Shown here piece by piece: positions 1 to 11,291 of a stretch of DNA of 64,000 nt. The notes beneath the pieces are model-generated. The model had not been told where the DNA came from. It worked only from the letters and a program-made list of their open reading frames with translations, and made no database searches. The position numbers and the translations under genes are program-made. Origin of the DNA: Folioceros fuciformis. Lineage: Eukaryota > Anthocerotophyta > Anthocerotopsida > Anthocerotales. Position 1 is the stretch's first letter, and the number at the start of each line of letters is the position of its first letter. The stretch is from positions 354,157 to 418,156 of the forward strand of contig JBNGIO010006304.1 of NCBI GenBank assembly GCA_049999805.1. The letters are read 5' to 3'.

Positions 1-1020
1 GAACTACGTAGCCATGGAGCGAGGCAGGCATTAGGTGATTGCGGATGTGGAACTTGGTCTGTGAAGAAATGGGGGCTAAAGGTAAACTGTTAGGATAGCG
101 GCAAGTATGTCAGATTGTGTGTGAAACACTATGTGCATAGATAAAGGCCAGAAGCTTGAACCCAAAATCTGTGTGTGCTTCCGCTTAGCAGCACTAGGGG
201 CAGTACAGCAGGTAGCCCGACATTGTGAGACAACAAGCAGAAAATGTGGGCACCTGCAATTCCAGCATATGAAGGCTGCGTGTATGCAACTTCATCCTTA
301 TACGAGGATTGCCTTATGCACCCCTCTGCGTTTGGGCTCACCAGGGCGGACGACAATGTAGCCGCACTCCAGTGCATCATCAATTGTCCAAGAAATGATA
401 TCAGCAACAAGGCCCACGCAAGGAGGGCAGGGGTGAACAAGCCAACACTCTAGAGGTGTTTGTGAAGCGCACGGGAGCCCTTTGAACGCATTGGAGGTGT
501 TTGGGAAGCGCAGGAGAGCCCTTTGAATGTAGAGTGTGTTCCCTTTTTCTCTGTGTGAAAAAACACCTTGAAGTTGTTCACAATTGATCTTGGAGGCCAC
601 ACAAGGCGCGGATGATAAAGGACCTTGGCTTCAAGAGGAAGTACCATAACTGCCATGATCTGTGGAGACTTTGTGACAAAGCTTTAACAGGCAGCAACCA
701 TGACAACACTGATGGAATACTTGGATGTTGGCCGGCAAATCATGAACTAGCAACACAACTTTTAATCCACCCCCAAAGTATTGCCCTATTCCACGGATGG
801 AAGTATGCAGAGTGCTAGGGCACAAGATCTAGTGCGGATGTATGTACGAATGCACCGCAAGCAAAGTTGATGCGTCGCACATCGACCATGTTGACCGCTA
901 CCTCACCAACAAATTGAGAGGATCCTGATCCTACCACCGAGAGTGTCAATCCTTGAGCGCATGAACTTGCATGAGCTTATAGCTGCAGATGCCTGGCGTA
1001 TGGGGGAAGGCGTGTGTGTG

Positions 1021-1711
1021 CGTTGGAAGGTAGAAGGCATGCGAAACCCTAAACCCCGAGCATGAAAGGCAGAGAATGGGTGGCGAGAGATTTAGCTAGG
1101 GTGGTGGCAAGTTTTTTTTGTCGATCCAAGGAAACGTCTTTCAAGTGGCCTCCACACAAGTTTTTTCACATGCATCTGTTAATTGTCCGGTTTGGTTTTG
1201 GCCCTCAAACTCATGTATGCGCTAAAGGGGACGTATAACTCGTGTGTTTATAAAAGAAACCTAGAGAGAGGGGGCATGTCCCCTTTGGTATGCTATACGG
1301 AGGTGGAGGGCATTGGTATGGCATGGGGTTTGAAGGGGGGGCTGAGGGCAGGAAATAGAATGAGCGTCTAGCGATAGATGCCGGGCAGATGGAAGAAGTT
1401 TTTCGTCCTTCCATAGTGGTTGGGCGGGTGCGTTGGGAGGTGGAAGGGATGTGAAATCCTAAACCTCGAGCAGGAAAAGCAGAGAATGGGCGGCAAAAGA
1501 TTTGGTTGGAAGGTGGTGGCATGTTTCCGTCCATCGTGGACGGAAACGTCTTTCAAGTGGCCTACACACACGTTTTTTCACATGCATGTGCCAATTGTCT
1601 TTCGGTTTTGGCCCTAAAACTTGCATACGCGCCAAAGGGGATGCATAAACTGTGTGTTTGTACTAAAACCTTGGGAGAGGGGGAGTGTCCCCTTTGGCAT
1701 GCCATACTCCA
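1021..1711 (+). repeat. Two-copy direct repeat, offset 410, ending in a hairpin motif
   Basis: About 290 bases (1021-1311) recur at 1431-1711 with a constant offset of 410. Shared landmarks are agagaatggg (1071 and 1481), cgtctttcaagtggcct, and tgtcccctttgg (1276 and 1686). Each copy ends in a roughly 75-base segment whose edges are inverted (gcgccaaagggga at one end, tgtcccctttggc at the other). The same segment occurs in opposite orientation at 47.67 kb, so this is a dispersed family and not only a local duplication. No transposase frame is present. Confidence 0.75.
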
Positions 1712-1903
1712 TAGCTTTAGGAAAGCACGATTTCAGTCTTACGCAATTGAAATAAATTCGACACTCGATTTGAGATTACATTCCTATGGAATACCGATAC
1801 GATCAAGCTGGCTTTCACTTTGCGCGGTGGTATAATGTTTGGACTTTATACCACATCTACCTCCTTCGGTTGTAGGGTCCCATCTTGGGGTCCCAATCAG
1901 GAC

Positions 1904-2007
1904 ACCTACTTATTGATAATATCTAGGACCGAACGAGGATGACACACCTGTGCGTACCTACTTATTGATAATATCTGGGACGGAACGAGGATGACACACC
2001 TGTGCGT
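1904..2007 (+). repeat. Tandem duplication, 52-base unit, two copies
   Basis: The unit beginning acctacttattgataat and ending acacctgtgcgt is present at 1904-1955 and again at 1956-2007, with only a few substitutions. No function is evident. Confidence 0.9.
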
Positions 2008-2458
2008 CCACGGCGGTGTCAATCGCAGCATCTCTGAAACACTACCAAATTCTAACCTCTACGAACTCCCGACATGTTTCATCCTGAATTTTTATGATGA
2101 AGGTGCATGAACCCAAATAAAAAACATAATACGTGTCCGAATCGGTCTATATGCCCGGTTACAGTCCGGATCGGTCCACAGGCCCCGTTACAGTGATGAG
2201 GAAAAAGAAAAAAGTACGAGAAAAAAATACGTCTACGGTGTATAGGTAGGTCTCGTGACGTGGCTATATTCAGTTCGGGAATCTGCGGTAGATTTTACCG
2301 TATATTCTCATATAACTACATATAAAAAAACCATCACTGTTTAGGGCGTGTCCGAATCAGTATTCCATACATTCCATCTTGTCTCTCGAATGGAACTAGC
2401 AGTGCTCCCGAGTTATAAGCGTCTCAGGCTTGTCTCAGTTGTAGGCATCTTGTCTTAC

Positions 2459-3420
2459 CATCCTTGCAACTTGCATTCTCCACTGGGTGCTTGGCCAGGG
2501 CCAGGGCAGTGGCCTTCGCCAAAAGANNNNNNNNNNACAGCCCCTTGCATGGCGGTAAACGGGACAGTGGTGCCTGGAACCACGGCGGCCGCAGCGGGAG
2601 CGGGAGCAGGAGCGGACTTGACAGCAGCAGCAGGAACAGGCGCAGCCGGAGCCGCAGCCGGGGTAACCAGAGCAGCAACCGGAGACGTGTCGGCGGACGG
2701 CGTCCTCCCTGCCGCAATCTCCACATCCGACGCCACAATTCTTCCCAACGGGCCGGAGCCGGCCACTGTCGCCAAATCCACCTTGAACTGCTTTGCAAGC
2801 TTTTTAGCATACGGCGTGGCAACAATTCTCTTCCCGCCCTCGGACGCGGGGTGCGTGGACACCACAACGGGCGCGGCAGGCGCAGAAGCAGACGCGGCAG
2901 GGGGAGGCGGGGGCGGCGGAGCCACAGCTTCCTCCTTCACAGCGGGAGCGGGAGCCTGAGCAACAGCAGCAGGGGCAGAGGATTTAGCACCCTTGGCTTT
3001 AGCCTCTGCAATCTCCTCCTCACTCTCGGCCAGCAATCCTATGGCCGTGCCGACGGCGGCCACCTCGCCCTCCCCAACCACAATGGCAGCCAGGTAGCCG
3101 TCGTAGAACGTCTCCACGTCCATGTCCGCCTTGTCGGACTCCACTACCACCACGCTCTCACCCTTGCTCAGTTTCTCGCCTTCCGACTTCACCCAGGACA
3201 CGATCTTGCCCTCCGTCATGGTGCTGCTCAGTGCGGGCATGAAAATCTCGCGGATCTTGGACTCCACCACCAGTGCCGAGCTCCTGCGGCCGGCCCTCCG
3301 GACAGGCACCACGACTGCATGCCCGGGGCGGAGGCCGAAGAAGGGACACTGCGCGGAGGCGCTGGCCGCGCCGGCATTGCTGCCTCCAAGGGCCTGCATG
3401 CAGCCGAGCGAGGCCGCCAT
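2459..3420 (-). CDS. Plastid pyruvate dehydrogenase E2 (dihydrolipoamide acetyltransferase), 5' part only
   Basis: This is the E2 core of the plastid pyruvate dehydrogenase complex. It passes acetyl groups from E1 to CoA for fatty acid synthesis. From the ATG at 3420 comes a basic, Ser/Ala-rich transit peptide of about 50 residues. A lipoyl domain follows, with the lipoylation site in ESDKADMDVE; the FYDGYLA context is typical of the plastid isoform. After an Ala/Pro-rich linker come an E3-binding domain (TPYAKKLAK...GPLGRIVASDV) and the start of the catalytic domain (VPFTAMQGA). The 10-N run at 2527-2536 interrupts here. Beyond it, in another frame, the catalytic domain resumes at LLAKATALALAKHP and ends at a good donor (ggatg|gtaaga). 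About 40 catalytic residues are missing at the gap. The C-terminal half with the active-site histidine region is not found downstream. Upstream GTG codons are not used as starts. Confidence 0.85.
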
Positions 3421-3959
3421 GGCGAGCTGTGCAAGAGAGCACGCGGGCGAGCTGCGAGGCAGTCGTGGCAGTCGAGCACGCGAGGGAGCTGGTTGGCAGG
3501 AGGCGCGCACCAGCCCCTCACATAAATGCTGCTTCTACTCTGCTACCTCCGCCTACTCGATCGGGTCGGGCTGGTCAGTGAGCTTTCCTGTCAATAAGGA
3601 GAACAGGCCTTTGGGCCAGCCGTCACGGGCATCGTTATTTCACCCCTTGCATTTTCCGATTCGGATCACGACCAATGTCTGACGCCTGGCGCTCTCCTTC
3701 TTGTCACGCTGCACCTCGGATGGGCCAGTCAACGGAACGGTGGCTACACTTACCAGTTGCGTTACCGTGTTCATTATCCCCATCGTGTTGTTCTCCAAAC
3801 AAAACTATCTATGGAACACTAAATTTGGTCTTCCGGGTACACGATCATATATTACAAATTAAACAGGTATCTCGTCTGCCACAACAAATTATTATTTTTC
3901 ACACCAACTTCATTATATCACACGACATCAGATGAGCTTCAATTCCGCATAGATATCGA

Positions 3960-5988
3960 TCAATACTGTCCGGTGTTCCACAACCAGCCCACTGTCTTCT
4001 CCGCTTCCATGGAGCCATGATCTCTAGCTATTTTGAACCTGCGACGTGGGGCTTCAGATCAGATTCATACACAGCTGCATCTGTACAAAACACAAAAGCT
4101 AACTTGGATCACACGCATTTAACTTCCATTGGTGCTTGAGACTAACTCACCATTTCACAGCTTCAGAGTTGTCGGCTCCATCCAAGCCTTCTCCGTCCAA
4201 GTACATGTAGCCCAGCATCATCTGCACGACTCAACGGTAATGACCAGAGATACGAGTCAATGACCCGACGATGTTAATGAAAGCTTACACTGAAGAAAAA
4301 GGGGATAACCTACCGCAGCCGCCCCACATATCGAGGCATTAGGCTCATCCTCATGCTTGGCAGCCTTCTGCAACCACTTCAGCGCTTCTTGACAGTCACG
4401 CTGCCAGAAATATGACCCACGGTAGTAGCTCTCACCCAACTTGTACTGGCTTGCCTGCGCGAGAAGGAAACTCACTTAGACGTGAGTTACCGTCCCACAA
4501 CATACGAGGAAATGTTGTCCCTACGAGACAAAAGGAGGGACAACATTTTTGCTACCATGTTCAAGGATTGAAACTTCACACAAGTACCTGGTGGCCCTTT
4601 CTAGCCGCCTGCCTGTACCAGGTGAGGGACTTTCCCTTCTCTCCACGTATCTCCAGCTCTTGCGCAACAAGGACTATGGCATCCAGATTTCCTGCGTCAG
4701 CAGCACACTGGAGAACAAAGGGGATTCGTTGCTCTGTCTTGGATAAGCTGGCGTGGGCACGAGGTGGAGCTTTCATGTGACTTGCCAAAGACCGATACCG
4801 GATTCGAAGTGAACGAAGAGCGATCTGCACAGCAGCGGCAGACGCTTGGCAGCTTAAGACTAGACCATGGCTTGGCTAAGGCTGTCATGCCTCGTCAATA
4901 AGAGTCTCATAACCGTGACAATCCATCCAGAAACTGATGATACCTGATCCTCACCAATGAGGAGCTTCCAATGACGACAAACCGCAGCACATGAGCTCAG
5001 ATCTGTGAAGGATAAAAAAGCAAAAATATTCTGCAGTAATCCTGCTGGAAGGCAGTCCATGCCGATAAAACCAAACTCCTCCTCCATAAACTCAGGACCT
5101 ACGGCATTTCCTGTGACTTCCAGCTTTAGCCTCTTTGAATCCGTAAACTCCGCAGATTCTGGAAGGGACACCGGCACCGCATCTGTTGCCAGAGTTTCGT
5201 GCAACTGCAAGTTCTCCAGCACATGCTCTTGAATGGCGTGTTCTGGACAACATCCAGCCTCATGCAATCCTTGCACTCTGCAAGATTTAAGTACGTTCTC
5301 AGCCTCCTGTAGCTTGGGCTCAATCACACAGTTCCCAGCATCCTCCACTGTTAGGAAGTTATTCGCTACATCAGCAACCGGGGCAGCATTCGATTCCCGC
5401 AGCTTCCTTTGGAAGTTCAACACAGTCCTGGGACTGATCTTGAAGCCACCCCTGCCTACGAGCCTCGGGCCGGTATGCTTTCTCCCGTGCTGGTTCTCAG
5501 GTTTACCGTTCTCACATTTTTTTACACTAAGCACCTTGTGCTGATGCTTTGGACGAACAACACAACAAAACCCCACGCAAGTGGCCTTACTCCCTTGATC
5601 TATATGAGAAGCCCTACCCGTCCCTGCAGCGGCCATATTGGAGGTTACAAGGTGCCTCACAACGTCTTTCTAACAGAAGATGAAGATAAACACCCACACA
5701 ATACCAGAAAAATGCCTCACCGTGTCTAACACGCGCACCACCCGAAGCCACAGGCCATCGTTTTCTCTCTGCACTCACTTCCTCCAGACATGCCCCGTGC
5801 TTAAAAGTGTCAATGCGGAAGCTAACCTTCCCAACCGGGGACCGAACCGTGACATCCCGGGATTCACACGCAGAATCGCTCAACAAAACCTTGCACACCG
5901 CACTCCCACACCCCGAGGCTTTTGACCGCTTCAAAGCATAGTCGGACACGACGAGCGCGTCACCCCGCACATCCGGAACCCCAGCCAT
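3960..5988 (-). CDS. F-box protein with Sel1-like repeats
   Basis: The gene has six exons: 5988-5721, 5623-4944, 4824-4588, 4454-4314, 4221-4151 and 4038-3960. They total 1476 bases, so the protein is 491 residues, and every junction closes in frame. The first 250 residues look disordered. The F-box follows (LPAGLLQNIFAFLSFTDLSS, then CAAVCRHWKLL). The C-terminal third carries Sel1/TPR-like repeats (AADAGNLDAIVLVAQ, KLGESYYRGS...ALKWLQKAA, MLGYMYLDGEG...AVKWFKIARDHG). This order matches the plant F-box/Sel1 group typified by Arabidopsis At1g70590. An F-box protein is expected to bind SKP1 and present targets to an SCF ubiquitin ligase; the target is unknown. I chose the ATG at 5988 because the longer frame upstream opens only with GTG. 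Confidence 0.85.
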
Positions 5989-7126
5989 CTCTGCTGCTCT
6001 TTCATTCACCTGCAGGAGCGCGAGCCGATTTCAATCTCCGTGCTGCGCTGCACAGATCTGTTGTCTGCGCCGGATTCCAACTTCCCACTCGAAATTACAG
6101 CGCAAAAACGGACTCACATGCAGCTGGAGATGCGCCATCCAAAAAAGCGTGGACGAGGAGCCCCCGATTTGGCGAAACGCCATGCTGAAAAGCGGCGCTC
6201 CAGGACTGCCTTCGATCATGTCCAGTACCCATGCTCCCATGGCTTGCGTCAACCACGCCTGTCCATGCTCCGCAGCGCAGCCCCATTCCACCTGCTGCGG
6301 CACCTGCAGCTTCAGGAGGGGCTGGTGCGGTGCCGCAGGTATGAGAGTGGCCCGCATGGAGGGCAAGGGCGCAGAATCATAGCCACCGCTGTGACTGGTG
6401 CCCTCCCGTAGGCTCAATTCCACACACAGTCGCACCCCATGGGCAGAAGACGTTCACAGAAGACGGCAAACACGATCCAGCCGGCTCCTGCTGTGAGCCA
6501 GAATGCGTCGGATGCCACAACCCTCGTTCACACAGCACACCGGTCTCGTCGGCCGGGCTCCATCGCGTCATCCAGACTAGTGTGATTAACGATCAAAGAA
6601 CATATATTTGACCTGTAAACATTTATTCATTCCCCTCCCAAGTAGGGACCAGATACGTAACGAATCGTTCCACGACAAGGATGCGCATATAAAGTCAAAA
6701 ACTACGTTAAAGTGTTCGAGGGCAGAGTCTCAAAATTGCCCCGGCGAACCAAAATCGTTCGAGCTATCAGTTTAATATCCGCAGTTTGCACAAAGACATG
6801 CCTAGAGACAATTCCAACGCGGCTACAGCAACTGAACCTGATGACCTGAAGGATCAACAACTACGGCCGATGGCCAACCGGTAGGACACCGGAGGCTCTG
6901 AAGCGTGGATTTGGATGACACGCACCTCGGACCTGCGTGTCATTGAGGAAAAACACTTCGGATGCGCAGGGCAAAGGGCAACAACCATCTGCTAGCTTCC
7001 AAGGGAGGTTGAGGAGAAGGGCCTTACACTAGGAGGAAGCCACGCTTGCCAACCTCATGCTCAACGGCCGCCAACTAGGTTCGACAGGATGGACTGGATG
7101 ACTTCGCTTCTACCGTAACCGCAGAA
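5989..7126. other. Region upstream of the F-box gene, no gene seen
   Basis: The interval lies between the start of the F-box gene and the end of the deacetylase gene, both on the minus strand. The first 580 bases are GC-rich and open in several frames, but no frame has recognisable homology or a splice pattern. It is probably promoter and 5' untranslated DNA of the F-box gene plus the 3' end of the deacetylase transcript. Confidence 0.5.
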
Positions 7127-10100
7127 TCAACGAGATCGATAGGGCAAATAATCCGCATGCGCAAACCAGTGGTGGAATAACAGTCTCTTCCTGCCCCAAA
7201 GCCACCATCTAGGTCCGCCTACAACCTTTCTGGTTCGCAACATTCCTGCCAGAGTCCCAGGAGGGAGGGTCAGTGAGGGTGCGACCTTCCTCATGACTGA
7301 AGCTCCAGCATTAAACAACTTAATGAAAGACAATCAAAACCGTAGCTGAGAATCTATGCTAGCAATACTGCCACCTGCCGCATAAGGAAAACTAGAACGT
7401 CATGGAGACTTGACCCAGGATGAACTGACAATCCTTGGCAGGGTGGTTGACAATGATCCACTATGATGCTACGTCACATGCAGTTCCCAATTAGAACTCA
7501 CGCATCAGCTCTACCGCTTTTATGAAGAACGGACAAACCCAGGATATAATAGCAGTCCAAGTCGAAGAGGTCAGAACTCACTGGTCTCTTAGCTGCCCAA
7601 CCCCCCATGGATAGAGACAAAAACCTTTGATCGCAATCACTCTTCCCAAGACGCAGTCTCCCCAGGCAACCCAAGAAGAACGATACTGCACACTTTCTTG
7701 CAAAGCACATTCAAAAACACTACGAAGAGGAGAAAAGGAAGCAGACATCGACAGAGTGATAAGGTTTTATACCTCGTACAACAACAGGCGACATGTGCAA
7801 ATTGTGACAAAGAGGCAAGCTTTTTATATCCATCAAAGGGACAGAGAGAACATTGGCTAGGCTTCAAGAACCCCAATCACATCAAATCTGCTGAAGGGGC
7901 TCTAGCATTTGCTGCTGGAGACCCCACATTGTGCACATGCTGTTTCTGCATGAATTAAGTGCAGAATGAATAGCACAAACGGACAAACAAAGCTGAATGA
8001 ATTTCACCGCTGTACTTTCCAGCCTTGTAAAGAGTCATAAGCGACAGATGCAAGCGCCAGAAGCTCCCCGACAGTGGCTCTAATGGCCAAACCTCCTGCA
8101 TGTTATAGTACTCCAATGCGCTGCCAAAAGGGGGGCTCAATCTGTACCTTTCTTGACTGTCAATGATTCGCAGCCTGGAGGGGTCTCCAGCTTTGGCCAA
8201 TACTTTAACTGTGCTTGTATAGCTTGACAGACTGCCTTCTTCCCTTCTTCACTCGGATTTAAATTATACAGAATGGGCGTAGGGCAATCACCAAGCAAGA
8301 CCTGCCAAAGGTACAAACTGAGCACAACACCAAGAGTACGTTATGTGCTTTCAGATCAACCATCACAGCAGCACATACCTTCACAACAGCCACTGCTGAG
8401 TCGGATAATGAAACCAGGTTGTACCTGCCATAGATTCACAGGTGTAAACGAGATGAGACAGTGAGAGGGAGGAAGCTCTCAAGCAACACCGGCCCACCTC
8501 CAGAAAGTGAAGCAAGGCCTGAGTTACATAATGACTCACCCTCCTTCTAAAACCAAAAGGATTTTTCCACCAGCAAGAGAGCTCAACAGCTGAGTCATAC
8601 GACCAAAACCGGTAGGCGATACCTGCCCCAGGAACAAAGATATCCCATACGCAAATTACTTGGGGCAGAGGAAACACATGGGCAACCTCAGCCTTAACAA
8701 ACGCCAGACAGACACCAGCTCCATTTATCAGGCTCTATTCAACAAAAAGACAGGAAGGAGTGATACCTTGCATTCTCCCAAAGGATCCCCATCGGCAGCA
8801 TCAAAGCCAGCGGAAACAACCGTTATGTCTGGGGCGAACTCCTGGGCTGCAGGAGCACACAGCTGTGAGGATTCGAAAACGATTGGAAAATCCAAAAAAC
8901 ACAAAACTTCCAAGATTTTTGTGCGGTACCTATTGGCATAACAATATGCTGGAAAGCAAACATGTAGTCATCATCTTCGACACGGTCGTGAGGCCACATA
9001 ATGTTCACTGAAAAGCCAGCACCAGGACCCTTCCCTACCTGCTTCATGGCATCAAGCAAACAGCCAATAATGAACAAAAACTTCTATTAAAAAATAAGAA
9101 CTTATTGAGCATTAAGAGTAGTACATAATTTACCCTAGCTGCAGATCCAGTTTGAGGAAAAATATCCCTGTGCAGCGAGATGAAGAGAACCTACAAGTAC
9201 AGAAAACATACAGTTGGCAAGGCCCAGAATCGATGGGGCACTTAGGCAGTTACATCAAAACACTCACCGTTGGGTCAGAACTAAAGATCGCTTGCGTCCC
9301 ATTCCCATGATGAACATCCTGTGAAGTCCAATCCGCTTACATTAGACGAAAACTCTTCTCATCAGAACAGGCACTGACACCGGGAAGACATAAGAGGAAA
9401 GGGTCCGTTAGATGAGAGCTGCTCACCCAATCAAGAATCAAAACCTTCTTTGCACCTGCTTTTTGTGCCGCCCTTGTTGCCACAGCAGCATTATTGTGAA
9501 AACAGAAACCTTGGGCTCTTTTGGCTGAAGCATGATGTCCAGGAGGTCTCACCTGACAACAGAATTGGCCGAGGCGACCGTAAGCTAAACTAAAGATCTA
9601 CCAGGTTGTCCTCAACCAACAAAATCTGCCAGGTCCAACTTACAAAGGCAAAACCATTCTGATAACGTCCATTCATAATATCCGTAGCCATGGCTGCGCA
9701 CGTGCCCGCAGCCAACCTTGCTGCCAGTGGCGTGTGCTCAGTAGCATAGGTGCCGTCATAAAATCTTGCTCTGGTGATGAAACACTCCAATCATCAATGT
9801 ACTGTGATATTAGAGGGCATGCTCCTGAGAAGACAAGTATTCAGGTGAATAGCAACAACAGTTGGGTTTACCTCTTAACGTTTTCCGGGCACACGAATGA
9901 CCGAACCAAGTCGACGGAACTTTCCGTATGCACCTGCGTAGTACACGAAACTGAGATAAACACGACCTAGCAATCTAGTCCGTTAACATAAGGGGGAAAG
10001 AGAAAATAAGATACAGAGCAGCTGAAGGCCGTACAAACTAAAGTTCACAGACCACATACCATCATAAGCTCATCACGAGTGGCCTCCCGAGAAGGAACAA

Positions 10101-11291
10101 GTATACAACGTTCCAGCAGACCTGAAGCAAACAAAGATGTCTGAATAACTCAGAGGGCACAAAGAGCATCTTGAAATAAGAAGAGGTACTGGATGCACAC
10201 CTTCAACTGCCAATGTATCCATGATCCAACGAACGCGATCAGGCCTCTCAGGGTGCAAGCGTCCCCCATTCTGCTGCTGGAGGGAAATGCTGCTACGTTA
10301 GCACACGAGATGGCGATAGTTTCCGTCCCTGCTGCCAATGAATTGCGCTTCAAGCAGTCGTAAAAGAGAAGGAGAGACCACTTACGGGCTTCGCATGCTT
10401 TAACATGCGTCTATCATAAGCAATTGCAGTTCGACTCCCAACGGGAGCATGACCTGATGACACTCGCCCAAACAAGGTAGCTGGTGAGTTTCCGCCAAAC
10501 CAGTAGGCCTTCTCGACAAGTGGCACAATCTTGTCGTCGTCACACAGGCACACACGCAGGCAGGGCAGGGCAGCAACGCCACCTTACACATCATGAAGAC
10601 AAACGGGGAAAACACTACCTCCGGCACGGAGACGTTGGCATTCAATTTCTGCTCCCACACCAGCTTCCGCTGCTACGCCATGGGGTGCCTTATTTACCCC
10701 TCTCTTGCTGAAGAAGTTGAAGTCCCATGGCTCGTTGCAATCCTGAAATTAATGTTACACGCAAAAAGCCAGGGAGCAATGACATGAGAAACAACAACCA
10801 GGAAACCAATGCCCGTACTGCGGCATCGCATTACTGAAGAAAAATTCCAGCGCAGCACGTACCGCACAAACTTTGGAATCCTTGGACTTGCTCTCCAGAT
10901 AGGTGCAATTGGTGCACACGCGATTGCGAGAGATGGAAATATTGCCGATTCCCGCTCCGGCAGTCTCCAGACTGTCCAGATGATGCAACAGACCAGTCCA
11001 ATCACTCTCCGTGTGGTCGTCATCGTAGTCGCTGAGGCTATCGCTGGCACCTGCATTGACATCGACACCGACAGCGTCAGCATCAGCGTCGGCAAGTTCA
11101 TTCCCACTGGAGCTCGAGTTGACACCAGTAGCTAGAGGCGAAACAATATGGATATCCGTTTTACCCAGGGTTTGCTCCTCGGTATCTTCGGAGACTCTGC
11201 CCCTTTTCTCCGTGGGCTGCGACTGCTCTGCAGCCCGATCGTTCGGTAACGCCACCATGCCCAGCCCAGGCCGCGGAGCGGCAGGCGACAT
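7127..11291 (-). CDS. HDA15-like: Class II histone deacetylase, HDA15-like, with RanBP2-type zinc finger
   Basis: This enzyme removes acetyl groups from lysines, mainly histones, in the nucleus. The exons are 11291-10863, 10742-10698, a 30-base exon near 10658-10629, 10529-10386, 10270-10201, 10121-10060, 9933-9872, 9770-9644, 9552-9427, 9318-9268, 9190-9134, 9038-8930, 8846-8767, 8622-8540, 8424-8379, 8301-8148 and probably 7296-7127. The model gives about 614 residues. An acidic N-terminal region leads to a C4 zinc finger split by an intron (CTNCTYL...KVCADC). The deacetylase domain begins at HPERPDR and keeps its metal and catalytic residues: [34 protein letters not shown] and LEGGYNL. This order is that of HDA15, not HDA5/HDA18. 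The last exon supplies a tryptophan-rich tail ([13 protein letters not shown]) resembling the HDA15 C terminus. Its intron (about 850 bases) is long for this gene and may hide another exon. Without that splice the frame stops after KKGTD (8137). Confidence 0.9.

Larger units (their letters stand above)
1..2340. other. Intergenic DNA with dispersed repeats
   Basis: I see no protein-coding exon here. Short open frames lack homology that I recognise, codon bias and sensible splice sites. The stretch holds a two-copy direct repeat (1021-1711) and a 52-base tandem duplication (1904-2007), listed separately. The missing 3' part of the neighbouring E2 gene would have to start in this direction, but no E2-like coding sequence is visible. 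Confidence 0.6.

Noticed and set aside
2464-3525. Open frame of 353 codons on the plus strand opposite the E2 gene
   Set aside because: It is the GC-rich antisense shadow of the E2 exon; Arg/Ser-rich with no homology, and it runs through the N gap.
6031-6435. Possible gene in GC-rich DNA upstream of the F-box gene
   Set aside because: Frames open on both strands with no homology, no convincing start and no splice pattern.
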